DNA from: Lysinibacillus pakistanensis
GTDB lineage: Bacteria; Bacillota; Bacilli; Bacillales_A; Planococcaceae
Assembly: GCA_001312325.1 (NCBI GenBank)
Contig: BBDJ01000005.1
Coordinates: 1-64,000, forward strand
Direction: 5' to 3'
Length of the DNA: 64,000 bases
The notes below the pieces were generated by a model. The model was not told the DNA's origin. It did not search any database and saw only the letters and a list, made by a program, of their open reading frames with translations. Position numbers and translations under genes: made by a program. Below, piece by piece: positions 52,630 to 64,000 of the stretch. Within the stretch, counting starts at the first letter, position 1. Every line of letters begins with the position of its first letter.

Positions 52630-55079
52630 TTAAGAGATCAGCTTGGGTTTTGTTCTTTTTTTAACTGTTAATACATGTGAAATCTGTCCATCAGTTGCAA
52701 TATCTACCTTGAATGAGCCATTTGAATGACGATCTGCTCGCGTTAATGCTTGTACATCAATAACCTCTTGCACCCCTTTTTCAGTTTCAATGATAACATG
52801 CTCCTCATCTGTAGCCTTGACTACTGCAACGATACGATGAGGGTTTGCTTTTAATTCAGTTAACACCTTTAAGCCCCGTTTTGCGCGACTTGCTATCTCA
52901 ACTTCAGCTACATTCATTTTCTTCACAGCACCTCGCTGCGTAACAATAACAACATATTCTGTGTCGTTTGGCTGTAAAACATTAATACCCACTAATGCTT
53001 CCCCATCTTTTAAGGTAATTCCTTTAACACCACCAGTTTTGACACCAGTTACTGGTAATTCCTCCATTGGGAAACGAATCGCATAGGCTGTATCGGTTGT
53101 TAATAGTAATTCAGTGTCATCCGTTACGAAATCTGCAAAAATCATTTCATCGCCAGCTTTAACATTCATTGTCTTTATCGGCTTCGAATAACGGGTAACT
53201 GCATAATCTGCTAAAGGCGAGCGTTTAATTTGTCCATCTTTCGTAGCCGTTAAAATATAAGTATTCGCTTGCTCAAATGTCTCGAAACCATAGACCGCAA
53301 TAATGGATTCATCCTCTCCAGTTGGCACAATACTAGAAATATGCTGACCGAGATCCTTCCAGCGAATGTCTGGTAGCTCATGAACAGGCTGATAAATATA
53401 ATTGCCTCGATTTGTGAACAGCAGCAGATGATGCTGTGTATTTAAGTTTTCTTCATATAATAAATAATCTGAATCCTTCATCGCAATATCCTGACCATTT
53501 GAGGCTGCATGGGAACGTGTGGAAGTACGTTTAATATAACCATCCTTAGTCACAGTCACGACAACTTCTTCACTTGGTACAAGGACATCTAATGTAATTT
53601 TGATTTCTTCAATTTCTTGTTCAATTTTCGAACGGCGTGGCTCTGTAAAGCGTTTTTTTAATATCAAGCAACTCCTGTTTTATGACGCGGATAAGCTTTG
53701 CCTCACTATTAAGAATGCCTTCTAGCTTGGCAATTAATTTATTTAATTCATCCTGTTCCTGGCGAAGCTCTGTAATGTCCGTGTTCGTTAAACGGTATAA
53801 TTGCAAGCTAACGATCGCCTCTGATTGTACCTCTGTAAAGTCAAACTTAGTTTGTAAGTTTAATTTCGCATCTTTTTTTATCATTTGAAGAACGAATTGT
53901 CGCAATTACTTCATCTAAAATAGACAATGCCTTAATTAAGCCGTCAACGATATGCGAACGATCCTTAGCCTTTTGTAAATCATAGATTGAACGGTTGGTA
54001 ACGACTTCTTTTTGATGTGCAATATACGCATCAAGTAATAATGGCAATGTCATCATCGTTGGACGACGATTATGAATGGCAATCATATTAAAATTATAAG
54101 CTACTTGTAAATCTGTTGTTTTAAATAAATAATTTAAAATACCTTGTCCTGGTACATCTTTTTTCAGTTCAATGACCACACGTAAACCTGTACGATCCGA
54201 TTCATCACGAATTTCCGCAATACCTTCTAGACGCTTATCAACACGTTGCTCATCTATTTTTTTAACAAGGTTCGCTTTATTAACATCATATGGCAATTCC
54301 GTAATGACAATCTGCTCTTTGCCACCTTTAATTGGCTCCACAGCGGCTTGTGCACGGACAATGATTTTACCACGGCCCGTTTCATAAGCTTTTTTGATGC
54401 CATCAACACCTTGAATAATGCCACCTGTTGGGAAATCTGGACCTTTAATAACGGTCATCAACTCATCAACCGTTGAGTGAGGCTTATCTAAGCGCATTAG
54501 AACCCCGTCAAGCACCTCATCAAGAGCATGTGGAGGAATATCAGTTGCATAGCCGGCTGAAATACCTGTTGAGCCATTCACTAGTAAATTCGGGAAGCGT
54601 GCTGGTAAAACGGTTGGCTCCATATCCTGATCATCAAAGTTTGGCACAAATTCAACGGTTTTCTTGCCGATATCACGTAGCATCTCTGCAGCAATAGCTG
54701 AAAGTCTTGCTTCCGTATAACGCATCGCTGCTGGCGGATCACCATCTACTGACCCGTTGTTCCCATGCATTTCAATCAGCATATGACGCGCTTTCCAATC
54801 TTGACTCATGCGCACCATAGCCTCATAAACTGAGCTATCACCATGAGGATGATAGTTACCAATTACATTCCCGACTGTTTTAGCGGATTTTCGAAATGGT
54901 TTATCATGTGTATTCCCCTCGGAAAACATTGCATATAATATACGACGCTGCACAGGCTTAAGACCGTCACGTGCATCAGGCAACGCGCGGTCTTGAATAA
55001 TATATTTACTATAGCGACCAAAACGGTCACCCATCACTTCTTCTAAAGGTAAATCTTGAAACTTTTCCGTACTACTCAT
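52630..55079 (-). CDS. parC: DNA topoisomerase IV subunit A
   Basis: Breakage-reunion subunit that decatenates chromosomes, about 815 residues. The quinolone region reads [20 protein letters not shown], with the usual Ser and Glu, and [13 protein letters not shown] carries the active-site Tyr. The C-terminal beta-pinwheel shows repeated blade motifs ([29 protein letters not shown]). ATG 55079 follows AGAGGAGG and overlaps parE by 4 nt. Breaks at 53873-53879 and 53653-53659 are both T7 where the frame needs T6. The gene is essential, so these are probably sequence errors. Confidence 0.95.
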
Positions 55080-57053
55080 GCTTGGTCCTCCTCTTGTTGG
55101 ATGAATTCATTGTCTAAAATATTTGAATCATCCTCCATACCGAAGTTTACATTGGCTTCGATCCATTTACGACGTGGTTCAACTTTATCGCCCATTAATG
55201 TTGTAACACGTCGTTCAGCACGTGCACCATCCTCAATCGTTACACGAATTAATGTGCGTGTTTCTGGGTTCATCGTCGTATCCCACAGCTGGTCTGCATT
55301 CATCTCACCAAGACCTTTATAGCGCTGTAGTATGTAACCCTTTCCAACTTTTTTGATGGCATTCTGTAAATCATTTTCAGTCCAAGCATATTCAATTACT
55401 TCTTTTTTTACCAGTGCCCTTAGAAATTTTATACAGTGGTGGTAAGGCAATAAAGACCTTGCCTGCTTCAATTAATGGACGCATGTAACGGTAGAAAAAC
55501 GTTAATAGTAACACTTGAATATGTGCACCATCTGTATCGGCATCGGTCATAATAACGACTTTATCATAGGCTGAATCTTCAACAGAGAAATCTGTACCAA
55601 CACCTGCACCAATAGCATGAATAATCGTTGAAATTTCCTCATTTTTCATGATGTCCTGTAGCTTGGCTTTTTCCGTATTAATAACTTTACCGCGCAAAGG
55701 TAATATTGCTTGGAATGTACGATCACGCCCTTGCTTTGCTGAGCCTCCAGCAGAATCTCCTTCGACTAAATATAGTTCGTTTTTCGCTGCATTGCGAGAT
55801 TGTGCGGGCGTTAATTTTCCAGAAAGGATGGTACTGGCCTTTTTGTTCTTTTTGCCATTTCGTGCATCTTCACGTGCTTTACGAGCCGCTTCACGAACTT
55901 GCTGTGCACGAATAGCTTTACGCACAAGGGATGCAGATAGCTCAGCATTTTCCTCTAGCACATATAAAATTTGCTCAGAGACCACACTATCTACGGCAGA
56001 ACGAGCCTCACTCGTTCCTAGCTTGCCTTTTGTTTGACCCTCAAATTGTAGTAAATGCTCAGGAATACGTACAGACACAATTGCTGCTAGACCCTCCCGA
56101 ATATCTGTCCCTTCAAGGTTTTTATCCTTATCTTTTAACAGACCTATCTTTCTTGCGTATTCATTAAATACACGTGTTAATGCTGCTTTTGCGCCTGTTT
56201 CATGTGTGCCGCCATCACGTGTACGAACATTGTTAACAAAAGACAGAATTGTTTCTGAATAGCCATCGTTATATTGGAATGCAAATTCTACTTCAATATC
56301 ATCCTGAATCCCTTCCACATATTTGACAGGATGAAGAACGTCTTTCTCCTCATTCAAATACGCAACGAAAGCTTCAATGCCGTTCTCATAAAAGAACACA
56401 TCACCTTTGCCTTCCTCGCGTTCATCAATTAACTCAATTTTTAAGCCCTTCAATAAAAATGCTGACTCACGTAAACGTTCTGCAAGTGTATCATAATTAA
56501 ACTTTGTAACAGAGAAAATCTTGTCATCTGGTAGAAAATGGACTAGAGTACCTGTCTGTTTCGTACTGCCGATTTCTTCAAGTGTCGTAACTGGATGACC
56601 ACCATTTTCAAAACGTTGGCAATATTTCTTACCGTCGCGATGTATGGTTACCTCTAAAAATGTTGATAACGCATTAACGACAGAAGAACCTACGCCATGT
56701 AAACCGCCACTTGTTTTATAGCCGCCTTGTCCAAATTTGCCACCAGCATGTAAAACCGTAAAAATAATTTCAGGTGTTGGCTTTCCCATCTTATGCATAC
56801 CAGTAGGCATTCCACGACCGAAGTCTCGCACGCTAATACTTTGATCTTTATGAATCTTGACAATAATATGAGAACCAAAGCCAGCCAATGCTTCATCCAC
56901 CGCATTATCCACGATTTCATACACGAGGTGATGAAGACCACGGCCATCTGTAGAACCGATATACATGCCGGGTCTCTTTCGTACCGCTTCTAATCCTTCT
57001 AATACTTGTATAGCGTCATCATTATAGACGCTTGGTGACTGTTTATTCGTCAA
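55076..57053 (-). CDS. parE: DNA topoisomerase IV subunit B
   Basis: ATPase subunit of about 658 residues. The GHKL fold shows [26 protein letters not shown] and [15 protein letters not shown]; the Toprim domain has [17 protein letters not shown] and [14 protein letters not shown] 57053 is chosen because GGAGGGG lies six bases upstream. The break is the T7 run 55403-55409 within KGTGKKEVIE, where six are needed. It is divergent from plsY across an 815-nt region, as in Bacillus order plsY-parE-parC with altered orientation or insertion to be checked. Confidence 0.95.
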
Positions 57054-57868
57054 AAAATTCCCCTCCAAAAAAACAAACGCATGTTCTATTTATCTTCTCT
57101 TCCTAATAATAATAGCATTTCCTGTCAATAGCTAGCGACAGGCCCAATAAAATTTTTTTATTCCTCACAGCTTCTTCGTTTTTAAAAGTAATTATCCGCA
57201 TTGTCATAAGCTGTTATATTCCCTTGACGCAAGGACCTAAGCTTTTGTTGCATAAATCGATTATGCCACTAATGACATCCAAATTTCTCCATAATCAAGC
57301 TCCTCTTAAAAAAATCATCCGCTACATACGCCCCTTAAGGGTAAAAGTTTTCTGGATCTGAGGCTAAGCTTTCAAGAACATTACCGCTTCAAGATAAGAC
57401 ATCGAATGACTAATAACCGATTATAAACTTTCAGCCTAAAACAAAGATAGCTCGTGAAGGTTTTCAATTCTTTATGCAGAAGCATTTGATAGCCACTTGA
57501 ATAAGAGTGGATATGTATGAATAACTAAGTGGGTATCTTCTGTCTGACTGATGATTTATACTAGCATTTCCATGAAATTTAAGATAGACTTCTATTCTAC
57601 CAAAGGAAAGGATGATTGACAAAATTGCCATTTTACCTATATTTTTAGAAAAGGATTGTCTTGATGTTAGGATACTCGTGTCAAATAGCCTAACCTCAAT
57701 CATTATACATATCGAAACCCTTGAAAAAAATAGTTATCTTTTGTATTGAATTCAAGGAACGTCATGAAATCTCCTTCATGCCGTTGTAGATTATCAAGAA
57801 AAAGTGTAAAATACTTGTTACAAACTATTAGTACCAAGTGATGAATTACCAATGAAAGGAGTCCAACT
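57054..57868. other. intergenic region between parE and plsY
   Basis: It should hold divergent promoters. A minus-strand open frame at 57464-57703 has no ribosome binding site and no recognisable product and is not called. No strong structure seen. Confidence 0.5.
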
Positions 57869-58472
57869 ATGGTAAATGGACTTATTATTTTATGTGCTTA
57901 TCTAATTGGCTCTATACCTTCTGGATTATGGATAGGCAAAATTTTTTTATAAAACTGACATTCGTGAACATGGTAGTGGTAATCTGGGTGCCACGAATAC
58001 CTTCCGTATCTTAGGAAAAACAGCAGGAATTGTCGTAACCATTATGGATGTCTTAAAAGGGACAGCTGCTGTATTGTTAGTAGCACTACCGATATTTTCC
58101 GAAGTCTCCATACACTCGTTAATTCTTGGACTTATAGCGGTTATTGGTCATATGTTCCCTATTTTTGCAAGCTTCCGCGGAGGGAAGGCCGTAGCGACAT
58201 CCGCTGGCGTTCTCTTAGGATATACATGGCCATTATTTGTCTTACTTTTTATTACGTTTATTGTAACGTTAAAAGTCACAAAGATTGTAAGTTTAACTTC
58301 CATGATTGCCGCTTTAGTAGCACTAATTTATTCAATCATTTATTATTTTGTTACAGGTGATTTTGCGTTAACTATTTTAGTCGCATGTTTGTTCATCTTT
58401 ATTATTTATCGTCACCGCGCAAACATTGGCCGCATTAAAAACGGGACCGAGCCAAAGGTGAAATGGCTGTAG
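57869..58472 (+). CDS. plsY: glycerol-3-phosphate acyltransferase PlsY
   Basis: Membrane enzyme that transfers an acyl group from acyl-phosphate to glycerol-3-phosphate, the first step of phospholipid synthesis. About 200 residues. The three conserved motifs are visible: [29 protein letters not shown] and [19 protein letters not shown] 57869 follows AAAGGAG. The break is the T run 57942-57948 (seven for six). Confidence 0.95.
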
Positions 58473-58495
58473 CAAGCAAAGAGAGGAGCATTCTA

Positions 58496-58787
58496 ATGAA
58501 TATTGCACTAACAGATGAAGCCCTAAATTGGTTTAAACGAGAAATGGAAGTAGAAACAGGCGATACCATACGTTTTTATGCAAGATATGGAGGTTCCAGT
58601 CCATTTCATGAAGGCTTTTCTCTTGGTATGACTCGTGAGGAACCAATCGAGATTGGTGTCAAAACAGAGATTGACGGGGTTACCTACTATATTGATGAAA
58701 AAGATTTATGGTTTTTTTAATAACCACAATCTCCATGTAGATATTGATGCTACAAACGATGAATTAAAATATGATTATCGTCAATAA
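58496..58787 (+). CDS. yneR: HesB-like protein, YneR type
   Basis: A 96-residue protein of the HesB/IscA fold (LTDEALNWFKREMEVETGD, TIRFYARYGGSSPFHEGFSL, GVTYYIDEKDLWFF). It lacks the Cys ligands of true A-type Fe-S carriers, as in Bacillus YneR, so cluster binding is unlikely. ATG 58496 follows GAGAGGAG, 24 nt after plsY. The break is the T7 run near 58713-58719. A terminator follows. Confidence 0.8.
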
Positions 58788-58830
58788 AGCCGTGTTTCCT
58801 TTCGTTTATTACGAGAGGAACACGGCTTTT
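58786..58830 (+). terminator. intrinsic terminator of plsY-yneR
   Basis: AAAGCCGTGTTTCCT pairs with AGGAACACGGCTTTT with one bulged T, then TTTTCATTT. Confidence 0.82.
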
Positions 58831-58868
58831 TCATTTGCCAACAATTAAATAGAATAAATTTCTATCTT

Positions 58869-58899
58869 TGTTTATCTATAAAGAAATTTGTCCATTCTA
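58869..58899 (+). promoter_or_regulatory. candidate SigG promoter of the ger operon
   Basis: TGTTTA, an 18-nt spacer and CATTCTA lie 36 nt before the first ger gene. CATTCTA differs by one base from the forespore SigG -10 CATACTA; the -35 is weaker. Germinant receptor operons are normally SigG-dependent. Confidence 0.42.
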
Positions 58900-58934
58900 T
58901 AGGTAGTGAATGCACACTTGGAGGAGGAAAGTAA

Positions 58935-60494
58935 ATGTCCGTTTCAAAAAGTACAGATGCCTCCCAACCAAATTCCAACAATGAACTCCTGTATAGTTCG
59001 CTTTCGAGCAATGTCAAACTGATTCGAAACACACTTGGAAATAGTAATGACCTAATTATACGAGAAATTACGATTGGTAAAGCTGAAAAGCACACAATCG
59101 CAATTGTTTATATGGATGGCTTATCTGATAAAACAACCATTTCGGATACTGTTATTGATAAGCTCATGCTCGATCTGGTTGAAGTAAATGGCTCAGAAAC
59201 AGATATAGAAACAATTCATCAATATATTAAAGAATCTTGTTTGACAGCCGGTGACACAAATAATATTTCTCATTTCTCAGCATTGTATACTGCGATTTTA
59301 AATGGCAATACGGTCATCTTATTAGATGGATGTACTTTTGGTATCGTAACAAGTACAAAAGGTGCTAAAGATCGAGAGGTTACAGAGCCATCAACAGAAT
59401 CTGTGATTAGAGGTCCAAGAGAATCTTTTACTGAAACATTACGCACAAACACTGCCCTTATCCGTCGAAAAATTAAAAGTCCTAATCTTTGGATAAAATC
59501 TCGTGTGGTTGGAGAGGTAACGCAAACAGATATAGCTGTTATGTATATAAATGGTATTGCCAATGACAAAATAGTGGCTGAGGTACTGGCACGCATAGAT
59601 CGTATTAACATTGATGGCATACTAGAAAGTGGCTATATTGAGGATTTTATTCAAGATGCTAAACTCACAATATTTCCAACAATTTATAATTCTGAACGAC
59701 CTGATGTTATTGCTGGAGAATTGTTAGATGGGAAAATTGCTATTCTAGTGGATGGTACCCCCTTTGTGTTGGTGGTACCTGCTTTATTTACTTCCTTTTT
59801 ACAATCTGCTGAGGATTACTATCAAAATTGGATCGTCAGCTCTCTTATTCGGTTATTAAGATTTTTAGGCATAAGCCTTGCATTGGTGGCACCATCACTC
59901 TATGTTGCCATTACCACCTTTCATCAGGAAATGCTTCCAACCGCTATGCTTATTAGTATTGCCTCCCAACGAGAAGGCGTTCCTTTCCCAGCAGTGTTGA
60001 AGCACTTATTATGGAAATTGCCTTTGAGGTATTACGAGAAGCAGGTCTTCGAATGCCGAGAACCATTGGACCTGCTGTATCCATTGTGGGAACCTTAGTC
60101 ATTGGTCAGGCAGCCGTTGAAGCAGGCATTGTATCAGCTGTAATGGTAATTATCGTAGCTTTAACAGCGATATGTAGTTTCCTGTTCCCTGCCTATGGCT
60201 TATCTAATACCATTCGGGTTCTACGTTTTCCATTAATGATTGTAGCAGCAATGCTTGGTTTATTTGGTGTGATGTTTGGAATTATGATTATTATCCTACA
60301 TTTATGTAGCATTCGCTCTTTTGGTGTGCCGTATTTAAGTCCATTCGGTCCACTAATTTTAAAGGATCAAAAAGATGCGTTAGTATTGTTTCCTCGAAGA
60401 CGCTATTGACTCGACCACGCTTAGTCAGCCAAAAAAATAATGTTAGAGGACATAAGTATTTGGATACGAAAAAAAGAAATAAATCTAATGTATA
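58935..60494 (+). CDS. gerA: spore germinant receptor subunit A
   Basis: GerAA-family inner-membrane protein of about 519 residues. The N-terminal cytoplasmic domain is ~250 residues; ESVIRGPRESFTETLRTNTA, LIRRKIKSPNLWIKSRVVG and ILVDGTPFVLVVPALF are hallmarks. Membrane helices follow, with EALIMEIAFEVLREAGLRMP and IGPAVSIVGTLVIGQAAVEA. ATG 58935 follows GGAGGAGG. Breaks near 60000 and 60400; the last frame reads LLTRPRLVSQKNNVRG. The gene name is generic: which nutrient receptor this is cannot be told. Confidence 0.9.
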
Positions 60495-60509
60495 AACGAG
60501 GAATGGCAC

Positions 60510-61717
60510 ATGTCAAAATTCAGCTTAATTTGTTTCCTCCTAATCCTCCCTTTACTACTAAGTGGCTGCTGGAGTAAGCGTGAACTAAATGAATTAGCAA
60601 TAGTCCTAGCTCTCGGCATTGATAAAGTCGATGATGAATTCGAATTATCGATTCAAGTAGTAGATCCTAGTGAAATTTCTACTAGACAGCCTTCTACTGG
60701 ACGCACTCCTGTGATCACTTATCACGCAACAGGAGAAACCATTTTTGAAGCTATTCGAAAAATGACAGTTTTAGCAGCTAGGAAACCCTATTTTTCTCAT
60801 CTTCGAATTGTTGTTATCGGTGAGGAATTAGCGAAAGAGGGAGTAAACGAAGCACTAGATTTAATTTCCAGAGACCATGAATTTCGAAATGATTTTGATG
60901 TCATCCTCTCTCATCAGGCAACTGCAAAAGATGTTTTAAATGTGTTAACACCGATTGAAAAAGTACCGGCCAACAAAATGCTAAATTCTTTGAGAGTGTC
61001 AGAAAAAGTTTGGGGCTCCACCAATTCCATAAATATTGATGATTTAGTTAATACTTTAAACAACAATGAAAAAAAGCGCAGTCCTTTCAGCTATTGAAAT
61101 ACATGGTGATCCAAAATTAGGTATGGATCAGACAAATGTAAAAAAAAGTGAAAACCCCTGTACTTTTAAAATATGCTGGATTAGCCGTCTTTAAAAAAAG
61201 ATAGATATATCGGACTTTTAACAGAAGATGAAAGTAGAGGTCTTAGCTTTATCAAAGACAAAATAGAGAGCACCATTGAGATTGTCGCTTGTAAAAATGG
61301 AGGTACTCTGTCAACCGAAATTACCAAATCAACTAGTAAAGTAAAAGGGAATTTTAAAAAGGGCTCTCCTCATATAAATGTGCATATTGACGTGGAACAA
61401 AATGTTGGAGAAGTTGAATGTAATATGAAGCTTTCTAACAATAAATCCATTAAATATATAAATAAAAAAAACGGAGGAAATTATTAAACAACAAGTTGAA
61501 AATACAATCAGAACCGTTCAGCAAAATTATCAAGTAGATGTTTTCGGCTTCAGCGAAGTACTCCATCGTTCAGATGCAAAACAATGGAACAAGGTAAAAA
61601 AAAGACTGGGATTCAATTTTCCCTGAACTTCCTATTAAGGTTGAGGTTCATGTAAATACACAGGGATTAGGAACCATGCAAAATTCATTATTGCATAAAT
61701 CCAAAAAGGAGGAATAG
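60510..61717 (+). CDS. gerC: spore germinant receptor subunit C (lipoprotein)
   Basis: GerAC-family lipoprotein of about 400 residues. The signal SKFSLICFLLILPLLLSGCW ends in lipobox LSGC, then SKRELNELAIVLALGIDKVD. It has domain blocks GRTPVITYHATGETIFEAIR and ARKPYFSHLRIVVIGEELA. The last part, FPELPIKVEVHVNTQGLGTM, is family-typical. Breaks lie near 61072, 61142, 61192, 61468 and 61600, all at A runs. It starts 15 nt after the A subunit gene. Confidence 0.88.
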
Positions 61718-61720
61718 GCC

Positions 61721-61956
61721 TTGATAATGACGCTTTTTATACTAGTTATTACGTCTATAATTGCCTTTGCTTTTATCCCACAATTAAAGAAAAAGAAAGA
61801 AACGAAAACGATTATAACTTTTTCAATTATTTTATTATTTGCTACTGCAATAAATATTGGCATCGCATTAAAGCTTAAGATCCCAAGTCCACTTGACTTT
61901 ATCACGTTTATTTTTTTTCGCCCATCAGAGATCTAATTGTTTCACTTACAAAATAA
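61721..61956 (+). CDS. small two-helix membrane protein of the ger operon
   Basis: About 78 residues with two helices (FILVITSIIAFAFIPQLKKK and IITFSIILLFATAINIGIAL) and an end reading PLDFITFIFSPIRDLIVSLT once the T8 run near 61911-61918 is shortened. TTG 61721 is 8 nt after GGAGG. Position between the C and B subunit genes matches the small D-type subunits of some ger operons, which modulate the receptor in Bacillus. The assignment is by position. Confidence 0.65.
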
Positions 61957-61977
61957 AAAAGAAGGGGGTTGCTCATA

Positions 61978-63295
61978 ATGGAAAAAGAAATCATTAGTTC
62001 AAGACAATTTATGATCATTACCCTTCTCTTTTCTATTGGAACTGCCATATTAATTATTCCTGCCACTATAGCAAAAGCTGCAAAGCAAGATGCATGGATT
62101 GCAGCAATCATTGGTGTCGCAATCAGCTTTCTGTTAGTGAAGCTTTATATTTCTTTAGGAAAACGCACACCTTCCCTTACATTCATTGAGGCAAATGAAA
62201 AAAATACTAGGTCGCTTTTTAGGGAAATTTACAGCGATTGGCTTTATACTTCTTACCTTTCTTTCCTCAGGTGAACTATTATATTTTATTGGCATTTTCA
62301 TGAAAACAGAAGTGATGCCGGAAACACCTACTATGGCATTTGCATTGTTATTTAGCATCATCATTGTATATGCTGCTTTTCTCGGCATCGAAGTATTTGC
62401 TCGCTCTGCAGAGATTTTATTTCCCTTTTTTTATCCTGATTTTTATTGTCTTTGCAGTTTGTATCACACCTCAAATTAGTTTTGATAATGTACAACCAAT
62501 CTTGGAAACACCTAAAAAAATTCTTATTGTATAGTATTATTCGATTTATGAGTATTTTTTTCTTTCCCACTAGTTGTACTGCTAATGCTTTTCCCATCTG
62601 TCGTAAATGTCCAAAAATCTGCACAAAAGGGATTTTACATAGGAACAATTATCGGTGGAATTGTCTTAATTATTCTAATTACCTTATGTATTCTTGTATT
62701 AGGTCCCTCTAATACCGCCTCCCGTACCTTTCCTAGCTATGCATTGGCGCAAAGGATTTCAATCGGGAACTTTTTACAGCGTATTGAAATTATTATGGCT
62801 GGTATGTGGATTGCATCCATTTATATTCGAACTTTTATGTATTTTTACGCATCAGTCATTGGTGTAGCGCAGTTATGTAAGATACAAAATCATCGTCCAC
62901 TTATTTTACCACTTGGTTTATTAATGATAGGTCTTTCTCAAATTATTCATCCTAACATTGTTCATTCTAATGTCTACAATAATGAAATTTGGCCTATATT
63001 TTCTGCGATATTTACTGTTATTTTACCGTTAACATTGCTGATAGTTGCAAAGATTCGCAAAATAGACGGGAATTCACAAGGTGAAAATAGCAATGAAAAT
63101 CAAACAAATAACAATAATCATGCGCAGCAAGATAGTGAGAATAACAGCCATAATGCTTCAGAGGGTGATAGTCATACAGAGAGCGATTCTAAAAATGACG
63201 CACAAGATGAGAATAAACTTGAACTAGAAAGCCAAAAAGGTAATAAGCCAAATGAAAATGATGTAAAAATTGATCAAGATACAAATGACCATTAA
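61978..63295 (+). CDS. gerB: spore germinant receptor subunit B with acidic Asn-rich tail
   Basis: GerAB-family transporter-like subunit of about 438 residues with ten helices (SSRQFMIITLLFSIGTAILI, YFIGIFMKTEVMPETPTMAF, AQRISIGNFLQRIEIIMAGM). This family is of the APC fold and binds the germinant. ATG 61978 has GGGGG nine bases upstream. Breaks lie near 62203, 62430, 62514 and 62565. After the last helix comes a hydrophilic tail of about 75 residues, rich in Asn, Asp, Ser and Gln, which the usual family members lack. Confidence 0.87.
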
Positions 63296-63333
63296 AAAAT
63301 GATGACCTTAAAAATTAGCCAGGTCATCATTTT
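63295..63333. terminator. bidirectional terminator between ger operon and tetR
   Basis: AAAAATGATGACCT pairs with AGGTCATCATTTT over 13 bp. Confidence 0.8.
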
Positions 63334-63339
63334 AATCAT

Positions 63340-63897
63340 TTATTTCGCCTTAATCCCGTTAAACACTGTTTCCATAATTAACAATGCAGCTGAGTTTTTG
63401 GCGATATTCCCCTCCTGTACTTGCTGCCACATCGTAAATAGGAGTGAGTATAAGACATTAAGCATCCATTCACTAGTCATATCCTGACGTAAATAACCTT
63501 GTTTTTGTAATTGGATAATTGTCTGTCTAATCGGCTCCTTAAGCTGATCCTCAGCAGCCAAAAGTTCGGAACTGTAATTCACAGAGCATTCATGTGCAAG
63601 AAAATAAATTTTATCTCCTAATGGAATTAAAGCCTCAACAAGTCTCGGGATATAGGATTCCAGCTTTTCCTCATCCACTGGTATTTCATTCATGGTTTCG
63701 CTGACAACCTGAACAGCTCTGAAACCTAATTGCAACATTAGTTGTTCCCTGTTTTCAATATAGCGGTGTAATGTAGCGATACCAATACCAGCATAGTTAG
63801 CGATGTCGGTTAAGGATGCTGTCGGCTTTTCGACGAGGAGCTCTGTAGCTGCATCTAATATAGCATGAAGCCTAGCCTCTTTTGCGTTTTTCATCAT
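63340..63897 (-). CDS. TetR-family transcriptional regulator
   Basis: A 185-residue one-component regulator. The N-terminal helix-turn-helix is read as ARLHAILDAATELLVEKPTA, SLTDIANYAGIGIATLHRYI, and the remainder is an all-helical ligand domain. The frame is intact. The start at 63897 has a second Met next to it. An inverted repeat upstream (63938-63969) is a likely operator for itself and for a divergent gene beyond the window. Target and ligand unknown. Confidence 0.88.
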   Translation of the reverse strand: MMKNAKEARLHAILDAATELLVEKPTASLTDIANYAGIGIATLHRYIENREQLMLQLGFRAVQVVSETMNEIPVDEEKLESYIPRLVEALIPLGDKIYFLAHECSVNYSSELLAAEDQLKEPIRQTIIQLQKQGYLRQDMTSEWMLNVLYSLLFTMWQQVQEGNIAKNSAALLIMETVFNGIKAK

Positions 63898-63937
63898 GCT
63901 TCACTTCTTTCCAAAAATAAGGTGAATACTAGATAGT

Positions 63938-63969
63938 GTATACTACCAATTGATACAATTGTAGAATAC
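63938..63969. promoter_or_regulatory. candidate TetR operator
   Basis: GTATACTAC and GTAGAATAC form an inverted repeat (8 of 9 positions) around two CAATTG blocks, about 41 nt before the tetR start. Confidence 0.45.
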
Positions 63970-64000
63970 AGGACACTGGAATTCAACCTCCTTGCCCATC

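Noticed and set aside
57464..57703. 79-codon minus-strand ORF between parE and plsY
   Set aside because: No ribosome binding site and no recognisable product; it could be an old transposase scrap, but nothing supports that.

Overview
The window comes from a low-GC, endospore-forming Firmicute, most likely Lysinibacillus or a close relative. The support is a tripartite spore germinant receptor operon, a SleL/YaaH spore-lytic glucosaminidase, a BclB-type exosporium protein, a glcU-gdh pair, a plsY / parE-parC neighbourhood arranged as in Bacillus, ECF sigma factors and many strong Shine-Dalgarno sites. Genus assignment is inference.

Most genes are broken by frameshifts, including the essential parE, parC, accD, accA and plsY. 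In the cases counted base by base (parE, both parC sites, accD, accA, plsY, glcU, ada) the break lies in a run of seven A or T where the frame needs six. This is the mark of homopolymer sequencing or assembly error, so such genes are annotated here as one CDS over the rejoined frames. A smaller group is truly decayed, with missing segments: an SPL-like radical SAM gene, an mdaB-like gene, two MFS fragments, an XRE regulator and a C-terminal remnant near 32.1 kb.

Layout. 0-6.5 kb: a structured non-coding element that may be an orphan TnpB omega-RNA, an esterase of the PAF-acetylhydrolase type, an ECF sigma/anti-sigma pair and a methyltransferase. 7-12 kb: glcU-gdh glucose uptake and oxidation, a YcaC-like hydrolase, a ferredoxin, a Tyr/Pro/Gly repeat protein and SleL. 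12.7-14.7 kb: an alkylation-damage operon of a predicted nucleic-acid dioxygenase (PF09859 type), AdaA and AdaB. 15-18 kb: an MFS transporter beside an ATP-grasp ligase. 18-32 kb: an accessory, repeat-rich region with an HxlR regulator, SDR and GMC oxidoreductases, tRNA hydroxylase TrhO, the exosporium protein and several unknowns. 32-35 kb: a FadR-type GntR regulator with a candidate operator, then accD-accA. 35.3-36.8 kb: an IS3-family insertion with terminal repeats and a 3-bp target duplication, next to short repeats. 37.6-41.7 kb: thioesterase, ACR3/BASS-type transporter, a DUF2089/SHOCT cluster and a SCO copper chaperone. 42.3-46.6 kb: two tandem DUF485-ActP acetate-symporter pairs. 46.8-50.7 kb, minus strand: a TPP-riboswitch-controlled transporter for a thiamine precursor ending in an overlapping TatD-type hydrolase. 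50.7-52.5 kb: a second ECF sigma/anti-sigma pair. 52.6-57 kb: topoisomerase IV. 57.9-63.3 kb: plsY, a YneR-like protein and a four-gene ger operon. 63.3 kb to the end: a TetR regulator.

Several units work as modules: glucose import with oxidation, DNA methyl damage sensing with repair, the first committed step of fatty acid synthesis, riboswitch-gated pyrimidine salvage, acetate uptake, and nutrient sensing with cortex lysis in germination. No rRNA, tRNA or CRISPR array was seen.
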